A DNA stretch of 64,000 bases from Nothophaeocryptopus gaeumannii. Taxonomy: Eukaryota > Ascomycota > Dothideomycetes > Mycosphaerellales > Mycosphaerellaceae. The position numbers and the translations under genes were made by a program. The notes under the pieces were generated by a model. It was not told the DNA's origin, made no database searches, and saw nothing but the letters and a program-made list of their open reading frames with translations. The stretch spans positions 310,001 through 374,000 of the forward strand of contig JASISA010000042.1 in NCBI GenBank assembly GCA_031771865.1, read 5' to 3'. Positions 9,691 through 21,499 of this stretch are shown in pieces. Each line of letters starts with the position of its first letter. Position 1 is the first letter of the stretch.

Positions 9691-10400
9691 GCGTAAGAAG
9701 CGCGCACTGCTCCTCTCTCTTTTTTGGGGATGGTCGTTGATCTGTGTGAAGCTCACAGTGGGATATACGCATGTGAAAGCGAGAAGCTTCCCGCTAGCGC
9801 GAGCACGGACGCCAGGCTTGGCAACGGTCACTCTGAAACTTTTCCACTCCAGCTCGCTGTTTCTGCTCCTCCTTCTCACTCAACAACAACATCGCGCGCG
9901 CCGCCCAATCGTCGCCCCCGGGTTCCTCGTTAGGCGCGCGCAGCATTCTTCCTGTAAGTCCAGTATCCTCATCACCAGCAGCACCTTATGCTCCGCCGCC
10001 GCCTTCATCTGCGCTCCCGTCACCTCACCGCCGCCCTCACCGCCGCTGATTCCCACTCACTGACACATCTTCCAGCGTTTCCCTCACCGAGAGCCTCGCC
10101 CAGCGGCACGCCGCTAACGCCAACCGCGCAAGGCCCGTGTGTCTCTTCCGCCTGCGCACGACGCCGACCACGATGCCACCGACCCAATTCCACTGCGTCG
10201 CTCCGGTGGGCCTGCTCCTCCAGGTACCGAACAGTCACGCCGCTCGTGACCCGCGAAGTGAGTGCCCCGTGCTCCCCGCTCACGGAAGAAGGTTCTTTCT
10301 GTCACCAAGAGCTCGCGGCTCCCGTCGTGGATGGGCGGGAGTAACACGCACCAACAACGCGACATCTTGTTGTCGCTGCGACCTTGTCGGCGTGTAAAGG
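9690..10400 (+). other. Possible remains of a spliced gene, unresolved
   Basis: This is a GC-rich, pyrimidine-rich stretch with a plausible intron from GTAAGT at 9954 to TTCCAG near 10076, containing a CTGAC branch motif. Downstream, one frame reads ESLAQRHAANANRARPV and continues into TTPTTMPPTQF, which has coding flavour, but no frame stays open across the intron with a convincing start. It may be the 5' part of a decayed gene or a leader. I cannot name a product. Confidence 0.2.
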
Positions 10401-11444
10401 ACGGAAGTCTCAGGCTTTCCACAACGGGTTCTCATCTAAGTCCTCAGAGCGTCAAAAAGGGAGGGTTCCGCCAAGCGAGACAGTGTCAATGCACAGGTTG
10501 TTTTTGAAGGATGTCCTCGCCAGAGCTTCTCTCCCGACTTCGGTTGGTCCAGATCTCTTTTCGCGCCAGGCTCCCGCTCGCAGCAAGAAGACTTTTCCGA
10601 GCAGCACGACAAGGGTACTGTGGCATGTGTTGGCACCTCCGGAGGTGGCATGTCGGATTGCAAAGTCTACAACCTTATACCTGCTGAAACAGTGGTGCCG
10701 GCGACTGGGGCAGACTTCCGCCACCTGCTCACTGCAAGCCCTCGGGTGGAGGTGACTGGGACTCATGGTGGATTTCCGTGGCTGTTCCAGCTCCGCCCTT
10801 ACTCTGACCCACTTCACACCGGTGTTGCTGGCGAGAAGAGAGACATCAGGCATACGAGGGTCATCAGGTCGGGATGACAACCGCACTGAGATTGATGCGT
10901 AGTGGTCTGGTCCTTTGACAGGCTGATAGACGCTCTGTTCCTGCTTTTGATGGCAAGGTTGGCCTGGCGGCACCGGACAGATGTGGTCTTCACGCGCAGG
11001 GTTTGTCTATAATGTATGCTGTTGGGCGTTGGTTCGCTTCTTATGGGGCAACTTGCTATTCACATGCATGACGACGAACGTACATGGGGCCATCATGGCT
11101 GGGATCTGTGGGAATGCACCAGCTGATGACATCGCGCACACAACAGCTTGCATTGGTTCCTTTTGCCTTACGGTATGGACGCCATGACTGAGCCGCTTCT
11201 TCGTCTGATGGTTGCATCAAGTACTTCTTAAACAGAAAACGAATTCAAACTCCTTCACACTCCTAACCTTCTCGCTCTCAAGCCCACTTTCCTGTCATCG
11301 CCACTTCTGCCCACTCACTCTTTCCAACTCTGCTCTCCCTCTGCTGTCCCTCTACTCTCCTAGACGCTCCCCACCGCTCCCTTGAGCTTGTATTCTTCAC
11401 ATCTGCCTGTTCTAGAAACCAAACCACGGGACACTGAAGAACAT
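10401..11444. other. No supportable gene
   Basis: Several frames of 65-173 codons overlap on both strands, a sign of chance openness in GC-rich DNA. No motif is seen. Confidence 0.3.
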
Positions 11445-12441
11445 TCATAGTAGCCGCACCAGTGGAAGTGTCACAGCCAGCGAGTACATCAGCTGGCGCA
11501 GGTCAGTGATGACTCCCTGGTCAAGCCCGGCTGTCAACATTCGAGCAGCGGAGAGGTACTTCTTGGTATGGTCGTCGCCCTCTGCGTTGTCGTCGATCTC
11601 GTTATTCATGCTTGTCAAAGTAAAATTAGCGGCGGCGCTGGGCGTGAGGAAGACGGCCGCCTCTACGGACTCCTCTTTGCTCGTCGGGCGTGCCCTGAGA
11701 TGGCTCAGTTGTGCGAATGTAGTCATGCAGTGTGCTGACCTTGAGCACTCCATCTCTCAGGAGCTCGTCCTTTCGCATGCTCTTCTCGACCTCTCTAGTC
11801 CAGCGGGGTACTCCTGTGCCTCAACATCCCACTTCGAGTTCGCCCCCCTCGACCATTGCAAGTGCGGCCTTCGCCAACTCTTCCAGATTGCAAGGCTTCG
11901 GGGAAGTCTGAGCTTCGGCTTTCCAATTCCTGAGCTTGGACTTGACTGTCAGGCTCGCTGGTACTGCCGCCATACTGAGCGCCTCTCTGGAAATGGTGTC
12001 GTCCTGAAGTGCGGCGAACATTGCAGTTACATTTTCATCTTGCGCCAAATCGATAAGGACTCTCAGGGCATTGCTCTTAGCTGAGAGCTGGGTGGGATGG
12101 CTCTGGAGGCTTTCGAATGTGGCACAGTGTGTCTCTCTGGCTCCTGGCATTGGATCTGGAACAAAAAGCTTCGTGTTCGGGACAGGGCCTCCTGATGGCT
12201 CTGAGCAGCTCCCTTGGAGTCCAGCGATAGCTGTACGGGCCGGTGCCGCGAGTTGCTGTTCAGCAGTTTTCTTCTTTGCAGAGACTGCCGTTGAATTTGG
12301 CTTGGATTCTCCTCTCTGAATGCCGGGTCCTGATGTGCTCTCTTCCGAAGCCTTGGATGCTGGCGACTTTGGGACAAGCGGCTGCTGTTGTGGTGTCTTT
12401 ACTTGCTGAGCAGGATTCCTCTTCTTCCTCCGAAGCCTCAT
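11445..12441 (-). pseudogene. Unknown Ala/Ser/Lys-rich protein gene with an in-frame TGA and a frameshift
   Basis: From 12441 the minus strand is open for 206 codons: a basic, low-complexity N-terminus (RLRRKKRNPAQQ, many Ala, Ser, Pro) and then a more ordered part (ALRVLIDLAQDENVTAMFAA, LEELAKAALAMVEGGE). TGA at 11821-11823 ends it, but the same frame continues with protein-like sequence (EVEKSMRKDELLRDGVL, TLHDYIRTTEPSQ). A frame change near 11680 leads into ANFTLTSMNNEIDDNAEG and ends at 11445. No GT-AG pair of normal length removes both defects, so I read this as a damaged gene. The family is unknown. Confidence 0.4.
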
Positions 12442-13810
12442 TGGTGCGGACTCTGGCTTCTTGTTCTCTCATCAACGATTTTGACCAGGAGATGGGAGTT
12501 GAACAGGAAAGCTACTCTGCTGCTGATATCCCAGGGAGCCCGGTGTCCAGGAGTCGTCATTTTTGTCGAAGGAATACTTAGTAAAGGTGACGTTTGCGAT
12601 TTGTCCATGAGCATGTGGTTATGCGGCATCTGCTTTCACCTGCATAGCACATGATTCTGCTTAATTCACGAATATAGGTTCCGTGCTTGAGTGAATGATG
12701 CGAGAAAAGGTAGGATATGTTGGTGGGATGCATTTTGATTGTGCGTATAGTACGAATAGTTCTGCAAGAGGGGATTGAGGACAAGGAGGAACCGTCCCGT
12801 AACCATACTCGAGAGAATTGTATGTCGTACAGCAACCAGATGTGCCGGTAAGACAAAGCTCATGTCTTGGCGCTTGGTTCAGCTGAGGACAACGGACTTT
12901 CGGGATGTTGGAGTCATTCGCCTGCGCCGATGAAAACATTGAAACCGACCTGATCAGCCATGGAGGGTCGTATTGATGCTGCAATGTGGTTTCCGCGGGT
13001 ATGGTACGGCAAAGCGGACGACTTGGGCGGGAAAGGGTGGTATCGGGGTTGTTCTGGGAGCGGTATGGTGCTGTGGAGGAGGGAAGAAGGGCAGTCTTTG
13101 CACGTGTCCTAGGCAAGAAAGAGGCTTCTGGACATGTTGTGGCGTTCGTTCGCATTGGGAAGCGTCGATGGCATCGTTGTAGTGGCAGGTATGAGTGGTG
13201 TCCGGCTTCGACGTAGAACTAGCTGCTCTTTCTCACACGACTGTCAACGTCAATGATCCTTGCCTGTTACATTGCAGCCTGGACAACAAAATGTTTTATA
13301 ACATCATATCACACTGTCATCCTCCAGACGACAGATATCAACACAGGCCTGTCGCAACCGCCATTTCCCCGACCATCTTTTCTGGCTCACTCCCGCCGCG
13401 GCCCAAACCGAGAAGGTCCTTCAAACATCAGCACTACAGATGCTCAACACAACGGCTATGCTGAATAAGCGTCCAGCCCTTACTTTCACGAAACTGATCC
13501 TATGCCTGACAAAGAAGCTTGCGACGAGCCTAGATAGAGCACGTCGGCTGCAGACCCGTTTCCGGCGGTTCTCATGCCACTGCACAGTCATGTGTCAAGC
13601 TGTCCTGGAATGGTTCATTCGCGGCTCTCAGATGCTTCACCTCGCTGCAGGCGTAAGGCGCCTCAGGACTTCCACCACATTGCCTTCGGGAATGCTCAAG
13701 AAACCGAGAAGACCGTTGCGTGGAGCAGTATGCTGGTCTTCTGTATAGATTGATTCATAATTCGTCTTCTCGACCCTCCATTGACGCTACCACTGATCTT
13801 TCGAACCATA
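12442..13810. other. No supportable gene
   Basis: A 164-codon minus-strand frame at 12661-13155 is rich in Pro, Ser and Thr, without motif, hydrophobic segment or splice context, and I regard it as chance. The rest shows nothing. Confidence 0.3.
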
Positions 13811-15579
13811 TTACTTCTTCTGCACATACTCCGCCGCATTGATCCCACCCTCCAAATGTCCCGCCACCCTCGCCCTCTCATACATCTCCTCCACATCCCT
13901 CTCATAATCCAGCAACACCGCCCTCCTGGACACGGTATTCTTCCCCGTCCTCTTAATCGGCAAATCCGGTCTCGTCACAATCGTCAAAGGTTTCGTCAAC
14001 TTCGCTTCTTCAAACACGTTCTTATTCCCCTCTTCCACCTGACTCCAAATCGCATCGACGATTTCGGAATCGGACTTGCAGGATTCGCGGAGATGGTCTT
14101 CGGGCTCAATGATCAAGAATGGGCGCTTTTTGGCATCTCCCGCGACGACGGAACCTTTGAGATCGGGATGTTTGTCGATGATGGATTCGAATGCGACGGC
14201 GTTGAACTTCGTCAGACTTGCCAACTTGACAAAGTCATCAACCCTTCCAGCACCGGTGTAGAAATCCGGTCGGCCTGGCACCGCCCTCCACAAATCCTTG
14301 GTGTGGAAGAAATCCTTGCCCGCAGCCTCGCCGATGAAGAAACAATGCCGATGTTCGTCTTCCATGCGGCGGATACAGAGTTCGTAGAGGTCGTCTTGGA
14401 AGGGTTCCATGAAGAGGCCGAGGTAGGTCGGGTGGAAACGATGGATGTTCCAGTCTTCCGGTTCGTCGAGGAGGAGTGGATAAAGGCCCGAGTCTGTAGA
14501 TCCGATGAAGGACTGCACACGGGCGTACTTGGACACCTTGTCACCCGTTTCTTGGTCCAGAGGTGCTGCTGCATAGCCTACAATATCGAATGCCGAAAGG
14601 GCTTTCAGAGCCTCGGGGCTGCTTGCGATGTCTCGGATCGCGGTTGGGACGAGCATGACAGTGTTCTTCGGGCCTTTGGGCGCGTATTTGATCACGTCGA
14701 GCATGTATTCGGCGGTCATCGGTTGCGGGGAGGAGGTAGGAAGGAGGATGGGGATATTTCCAGTGGTGAGAGGCCAGACGGCGACGACGGCCAATCCGGC
14801 GCCCCAGCTGACCGGGAATGTGTTCGGTGTCCATGCACCGTAGAAGGTATCAACGTAGGCCAGCTTCATGTCCGGAGGCGCGGAGGCGTATTCCCGTCGG
14901 TCTCTAAGCTGAGACTCCATAACCTGGGCGGACATGTGGATTGGCTTTGGATCGCCCGTCGTTCCTGTCATCTGTCAGCTGCTTCGTCTTCTCGACGCTG
15001 CGTTGCAGTATCATCCATACCTGACGTCTGAATCACCCAGATGTCATCATTTCGCCCAACTTCATACTTCCTCGTGTACTCATAATGCTTCAACGGCTCA
15101 TCGTTGATAAAGTACCAGAGATCCGGGACGACTATCAATTCCACATCCATCCTCTTCCTCGTCTCATCCCAGGCGCTGACATGGCTTTCTCCTACTAGCA
15201 AGGTCTTTACCTTCTCCGCTTCCAGAATCTTCACCATGCCCTCCGGTGCATTGTAGGCCAGTGGAACCATGAATTTTCGTCGAGACTTCATCGTGGCATA
15301 CTGCAACAGAGAATAGCGGAAGTCGTTCGGACCAATATAAGGCAGTGTTGGCCAGTCTTCCTTATCGTCGCTGGTGCTCTTTCCTCCCAGCACCTCGTCC
15401 ATCCAGAAGCATGTCCGGTCGACAGCTTTTGCCAACGCAGCGCAGCTCAGCTCCATGAAGCCATCTTGGAGGGTGTCGCCTTTGGCCAGCACAGCAAATG
15501 TCCTGTCCGGAGTATCTCTTGCCGCATCGACGATGATGTTAGGCCCGAGTTTGTCGGGGAATTGCTCGACGCTACCCAT
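13811..15579 (-). CDS. Stand-alone NRPS-like adenylate-forming enzyme
   Basis: Two exons, 15579-15021 and 14964-13811, are joined across a 56-base intron that interrupts the P-loop; splicing restores QTSGTTGDPKP. The product is 570 residues. The start at MGSVEQF is chosen because the family begins shortly before its first conserved block; an in-frame Met 25 codons upstream is less likely. Core motifs are visible in order: YIGPNDFRYS, the A3 P-loop, the A5-like GSTDSG, an A7/A8-like DLWRAVPGR followed by GRVDDFVKL, and the A10 block PIKRTGKNTVSRR with the catalytic lysine. Such enzymes activate a carboxylic acid as its AMP ester. In most fungal NRPS-like proteins this domain is followed by a carrier and a reductase or thioesterase domain; here the protein ends after A10. 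The acid used cannot be predicted. A zinc alcohol dehydrogenase lies upstream in the same direction. Confidence 0.85.
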
Positions 15580-16551
15580 GCTGATGTTCGTGGCGGTAGA
15601 ATGGTGTGACGAGAAGAGGTTGAGACCAGATCTTTGGCGACGGTATCGCTCCAAGATAACTTGCTGAGAAATCAGATAGCCCTGTTGAGCCTCTGGGTCA
15701 CCTCTTCGTCATCTTGTCCAGAGTCCGAAGCTCAGCGCTGCTAGACTTAGTCAAATGCTCCTCCAGGAAGCTTAGTCCAACGACAAGCGTGTGGGCTGAG
15801 CGAGCGCGACATGCAGGGAGTAGCCGGTTGTGGTATGAAGTCCTGCTTACTAACGGTCTGATTGGGTAACGGAGCTTGGACGCATACCACTTGAATGGAG
15901 CGCTTGCTGTAGGGTTATCAGCTTGTGTGGACCGCTCGGCGATTGATGCCGAGAGCGAAGTCCCGGAAAGGCTCCCACTCGGTGCTGTGACTTCCTAGCT
16001 CCCGCAGGAGGGGCTGAGTTGGTGCGATTTGTACGACTTCTTTCTACTCTGCAGTCGGTCAGAGTACACGTGGAACTCCTAATGTCAGTGAGTGATGTTG
16101 CTTTCGTCGCCGAAAGCAACATGCGTGTTTTCGGATCACTATCTGGATCACATACGGAGTTGCGGAAGACAGCGAAGCCGTGCGTGATATGAGATCACCA
16201 GTTCCACGTCGCAGGATTGGTAGGAGAGGCGCCCTGTAGAGATTGAGGATAGGCCCGGTATTCAGGATTGCCAGCCCTCCCTCTCGCATCGTCGAATGAC
16301 TTACCCAGGGCCTTCAGCTTTGATCTGGCAGGAGCCCTTCAGCATAGGAATGATTCTATTCAAAGTGAATAGATGCGCTCGCTCACTGTGGACGATTCGG
16401 TGACCTGTTGGTCCTTACTATTCGGAGGTCAATGATGCACCTACATGCTAGTAAGAAATCCCATGCTGCGCAGTACGGGGGTGCGTCGAGACTGTCGGCC
16501 GAGACATGAAAGAAGCTGTCTGCGAACCTTGTCAGTTTCCTCGCTATTCAG
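15580..16551. other. Spacer between adenylating enzyme and alcohol dehydrogenase
   Basis: This holds the upstream region of the adenylating enzyme and the 3' region of the dehydrogenase. Frames here are short and unconvincing. Confidence 0.35.
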
Positions 16552-17936
16552 TTACTGCCCGTTGGCCTTGATCTCCTTCTCCTCGACGTCATGGCCCATC
16601 TTGAACACCACCTTATGCACTTTTCTCTGCTCGAAATCCTTGTATGCTTGCGGCGCCTCTTCTAAAGGCATCGTCTTTCCGCAGAGGAAAGCCACCTTCT
16701 TCTGCTCCTGCACTAGTAGTTCCAGGGCCTCCTCGAAGATGGAGCGCACTGGACAGCGGCCAAACTCCATTTTGACGTTCTTACCGTAGAGCATCAGGCC
16801 GTTCACTTCCCACTTCTCGGTGCTGCAACTGAGTCAGCGTTGTCCAAGTCAAGTTCTTTTCCATGCAAGATAGTCATACTGTACTCCAATGCTCGAGATT
16901 GCACCCCACGGCCGGATCATATCAAAGCACATCTGCCACGCATCCGCATGTCCCACGACCTCCATACAAACATCCGCGCCTCTCCCGTCGGTCGCGTCTT
17001 TGATCTTTTTGACAGGATCATCATTCAGATGTATCGGAATAGCTCCCAAGCCTTTGGCCTGTTCCAGTCTCTCCGGCACAGAGTCAATCGCATACACCTT
17101 GTCCACCATTGTGAGCGCGCAGGTGATAGCGCAGATTCCTACTGGCCCGCAGCCTACGCAGACCACGGTGTATTCGCGGCGGTCGCGTTCGGGGAGATTC
17201 TTGAGGTAGCGGGAAGCGGCGAAGTAACCAGTGGGAAAGATGTCGGCCATCAGAACGAGCATTTCTTCGGGAATGCCCTTAGGCGTGAGGACGAAGGTGG
17301 TATCGGCGAGTGGGCAGCGGACGTATTCGGCTTGGCCACCATCGATGGTGTTGGCTGGAGCAGAGTTTCCAAACAGCTCGCCTGGTCAATATCAGCATGA
17401 TCGTCGCTGGCCGTATGCTCTTCCTCTGTACCTTTTGCGCATCGTGATGCTTGGCCACGCACGCAGTAGTAGCATCCTCCGCATGCTGTATAGAACGGCA
17501 CCACGACCTATTAGGCCGACATCAGCAAATGCATGCAATGTACCATCCTACGTGTCTATCTTCTCCAGTCTTGGCAAACTGTCTCTCACCCACTGAGCTC
17601 TTTCTTACACACCTTATCCCCAACATTGAACTTCTTGACACCATCTCCCTTCTCCACAATCTCTCCGACAAATTCATGCCCGCAGATGAAGTCCGGCGGA
17701 CACTTCAAATGCCCTCGGTAGAAGTGGAGGTCGCTGCCGCAGAGGGCGGTGGAGGAGATTTTGAGGATCGCATCGGTCGGCTTCTGGAGCTTTGGGTATG
17801 GACGATCTTCGACTTCGACCTGTAGGAGAACCGCGTCTTAGACGGAACCGAATGATATGAAGCTGGGAGAATGTACATGATAGTCCCCCTTGAGCACGAC
17901 GGCTCGCATCTTCTCCGGAGGCTTGAAGCTCGACAT
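16552..17936 (-). CDS. Zinc-dependent alcohol dehydrogenase (MDR superfamily)
   Basis: Five exons give 371 residues with no break: 17936-17877, 17819-17613, 17507-17432, 17381-16880 and 16822-16552, with introns of 57, 105, 50 and 57 bases, all GT-AG. Catalytic zinc ligands appear in ALCGSDLHFYRGH (Cys) and GHEFVGEI (His-Glu). The four-cysteine structural zinc loop is CGGCYYCVRGQASRC. The Rossmann motif is CVGCGPVG, with Asp in YAIDSVPER, pointing to NAD(H). It belongs to the group of fungal zinc dehydrogenases related to formaldehyde, threonine and polyol dehydrogenases, and the substrate is not predictable. No targeting signal is seen, so it is probably cytosolic. It is transcribed toward the adenylating enzyme, and the two could act on one metabolite, though nothing in the sequence proves this. 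Confidence 0.9.
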
Positions 17937-19074
17937 GGCTGACCGGCAGGATGGAATGAGTTGATTGGCGGCTGGGTGTGAGTAGACTTCACCTTGATGG
18001 CGGTATACAAAACAGAGAGAGATCTTCCTCCTACCTCACTCCAACCTTTCTACTCAGTCTTGTTTACTCCACTCCCCACGATCTAGCCCCTCACCTTCTC
18101 GTGTGGTACGGGAGGATGTCCTCCAAGCTGTGCCCCGCTCCACCGTCGGCGTGAGTGTCCAGATCAGGCAAAGCCGAGGCTTCACGATATCGAGAGAGGA
18201 CATAGTCGGGTAGGTTCGACATCGTGGATGGTGTCTAGAAGGGAGCCGTACGGTCGTAGGCGGTTAGGTTGATGGGTCTGGATGGCGTTGTTGATGTGAA
18301 ACTTGTTATGTGGCAGGGGCAGGCACGGAGGATCTGCTTGGGGACACTGCCGGGACGGGAATGCCGGGAATAACAGCGGCTCCTTCTCTCTTAGAATCTA
18401 GGAGATCGTGTACTTCCTCCATCAACATCACCGTAGAAGCCACCGTCATGGCAGCATCGTTCTTGCGCCAAAAGAGATTTTCCAAGAGATTCATCGTGCC
18501 AGTGCAACGCCAACATCGGTCGTCGAGCGAGGAACATTCTATGCTCAACTCTGCATTGCCCGCCTCTGGGTGCAGAAGCTCCGCCCTCATATCTACCTCT
18601 CACGATGATATGAACACCAAGAACTGATGCTCACTCAACGATCGAAGATGTGGATGTTCCGGGTCTATCTGGTATCCCATGAGCCGTCATTCACATCGCA
18701 CCAGTGCTCAAGGAGAAACCCCTTCTCCGGTCTCACTTCTCCGTCGGCTGCTCAGCGAAGGGATGGCATGGAGTGCACTTTGTGATTCTTTCGCGACGAC
18801 ATATACCAGGGCTTGTCTGATCACATCTTCAACTTTTTTCGAGGTGAGAAATGCGGAGATGGATACAAATGCCCATTGCTTGGCCCTCGGTTGTCAGTCA
18901 CACCAGCGAGTACGATCAACTAGTCCGGCCATTGATCAGAGCACCAACAGTCTGTGATAGCCTGGTCAAGATGCTGGAAAGACCTCCGCTAGTGAGGCCG
19001 CCGGCGGTGCCTTGGACGCTCTTGCCGGTAGCTGTTTCCGTGTCAGCGAGTTTGTCTACATGGTCTTGGTTGCT
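17937..19074. other. No firmly supported gene
   Basis: A 94-codon minus-strand frame at 18306-18590 (NLLENLFWRKNDAAMTV, then a Pro/Val-rich tail) has some protein character but no family match. The rest is promoter of the alcohol dehydrogenase and spacer. Confidence 0.3.
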
Positions 19075-20189
19075 TCACTTATCACCGCGCGTGCCCAATC
19101 CAGCAGTGCTTCCACTGAGCAGAGAAAGAGCACTAGTGACGGAGCCGAGACCAGCTCCAGAGCCGCCAGGACCCTGGAGGGCATTGGCGAGACCAGGGGT
19201 CTGACGCTTCTCTTTGGCTTCCTCTTTGGCTTCCCTCTGGGCAGCCGAGGCCTTGGTGCGGCCAACTGAAGAAAGTGCAGAGCTCAAGTTGATAGCACCG
19301 CCCAGCCCAGAAGTTGGGAGGTTGGAGCTAGCGGCGGTGATGATCTGGTTGATCTGGCTGAGAGCATCGGTGAGTTGGGTGGTGAGGGTCTCTCCAAGGC
19401 CGCCGAGGATGTCCAAAACGGTAGTGAATAGGTTGATTGGGACCAAAGGAAGACCTGTTGGAAGAGATGGGATCGAGACTGGCAGAGCCGAGATTGGAAG
19501 GTCACCGGGCAGACCGGTTGGGAGGTTGGGGAGGACTCCGGCTGGAAGGTTGGAGATGGGAGCGGAGATAGGGAGGGTACTTGGGATGCCAGTTGGGAGA
19601 AGACACTGGACGTTGGTTGGGAGCTACCCGACTGGGAGGGACAGGGAGGGCAGAGGTCGGAAGAGGCAAGTTAGAGAGGGCGGCGACAACGCTGCCGATG
19701 CCTGGAATGTCGCTGTTCGCCGGCAGGCCTGCAAGCGAAGAGACTAGGGAGGTCTGAGCCAGAGGCACAGTAGTTGGGAGCGTAATGGGAAGAATGAATC
19801 CGGTGGGCAGAGCCAAGCCAGAAAAGCCGGTGAATGGGATGCTGGTACCAAGGCCGCCAACCAAATTGGTAGCAGCTGCGAGGCCACCTGCACCAGCCGC
19901 GGCAGGGAGAATGGAGGTACCTTGGTCATGTCAGCCTATCACCGGAGGTCACAATTTCCTTGAAATACTTACTGGGAAGGCTCACGTCAGGAACGCTGAG
20001 GCCACCAACGGATGGGAGAGCGACCGAAGGCAGAGTAGCGCTGGCGGCTGGCAGGCTGATACCTGGAGCACTAGCACCAGTCCCAATTCCAGCTCCAAAA
20101 GCAGCGGAGATCGAAGCTGGGCCAAGAGATGCGGCGATGTTGGTGGCGGCAGTGGTCCACGATCTCGATGCGTGGTTGTTCAGCTAACA
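19075..20189 (-). pseudogene. Leu/Pro/Gly-rich hydrophobic repeat protein, damaged
   Basis: Reading the minus strand, exon A (about 20189-19973, beginning after a TGTTAG acceptor) and exon B are joined by a 52-base intron at 19921-19972. The sequence is Ala, Gly, Ser, Leu and Pro rich, with loose LPxGxP or LPxS units (LPTGIPSTLP, LPTGLPGDLP). It then gives an ordered segment (LGETLTTQLTDALSQINQII) and a basic KEEAKEKR patch before the stop at 19075. A frame change and a TAG at 19624-19626 interrupt the LP-repeat part. No signal peptide or start codon could be found upstream, so the N-terminus is missing or lies in an unrecognised exon. It may be a cell-surface or secreted structural protein, but the family is unknown. 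Confidence 0.45.
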
Positions 20190-21499
20190 GTAAGCGACTA
20201 AGCCATCGAGACACCGGGTGATCAACTTGCCCGGACTGTATGCTGCTCTTCAAAAAGCTCGTGCTTCAGCTGGTCCATGAGCGACATTCCAGTGGCTGGT
20301 GCCGCAAAGCCAATGGTACAGCGGGTGAAGATCGCGGCCTGCCTTTTCAGGTCGAAGTCTTTTCAGGTGTATTTAACACGGTGCATCGCATCATCCGAAG
20401 AATGACGATGGCGGCCAATGCTGGAGCATGGCCTGCTGAGTTCGAGACTGGAGGGCCAGAAAGATCGTCTCAGGCTTCAGCCCCCCAAAGCAGCATCGAT
20501 CAATACAACAACTCGAAACATGCACCCGTGCAACAGATTGCTGTGACTTTGCCTGATGGTAGCATCACGGCGCTTGCCACGCTGTCGGCACTGGATTCGC
20601 ATACCAAAGTACCCCGGCGTTGGATGTCTCTCATTTCCCGATGCAAGGGGCTTTGCATACTCATGCACTCCGCAATATCTCATGCGCGCCAACCACCCGT
20701 GGTCAAGGCAGGGCCGCACCATTGGATGGATCGATGAACGCATATGCCGCTTTCGGTGGCGGTAATGTCCGTACCGCCTTTGGGCTCCGCGTTTTGGGAT
20801 CCCTCGGGCCGGTTTTCTTTACGAGAGAAATTCCCGTATTTGGGAGCACGCCAGCTGCTGCTAGTATAGTGAGACCGCTTCGAAGAATCTTGGCCTCAGC
20901 AAGGGTGATATGGTTCCATGGCATCGTTCGATATGGAGGCACGAGTACCATCGAGAATGCGCATGTCAGCTTGACGGGACTGTACACATCACAGGCACTG
21001 ATCGTGATGGCAATCTCCGGTCCTCTAGCCATCATTGCCCTATGATTTTGGATCACAGCTCAGCTTCGAAGGGAAGTCCGAGCTTCAGTAACTCGCCCGG
21101 GAATGCTTCCAGCGATGTTCTATCGAGTAGCATGCAACTTTGCGCCATGGCCCTCGGGAGGTTTGCTCTTGTCCTTCGCCTCACGACCTGACTCCCGAAA
21201 GCCGTCGGATCGTTCTCCAGTATCTATCCGTGACAGCGCCCGTTGGATCTTGAGGCTTGTTTGGTGCTTCTCCCAGCTCTGGTCGACTATGGAGCCCAAC
21301 TGCCCGTCGTCTACCGACGTCAGTGCCAAGCAGAGACGTGTTTTGGTGCACGGACGCCACAAGATTTAGCTCTGGCTCGCCTCACCTTCAGCTTTCCTCC
21401 TTCTCACTTCCATCTTCACCATCACCATCACATCCGCGCAAACCTCTCATCGTGCTCACAGCAAGAGGAGTCCACCGCCTTTGCTTGCCGCCGCATGGT
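20190..21499. other. No supportable gene
   Basis: Long overlapping frames exist on both strands at 20240-21060 without motifs. A TTAAATAC sequence on the minus strand near 20370 could be a promoter for the Leu/Pro-rich gene. Confidence 0.3.

Noticed and set aside
13781..15031. A 416-codon plus-strand open frame
   Set aside because: It is the exact antisense of the adenylating enzyme exon 2. The minus strand carries the conserved motifs and a valid intron.
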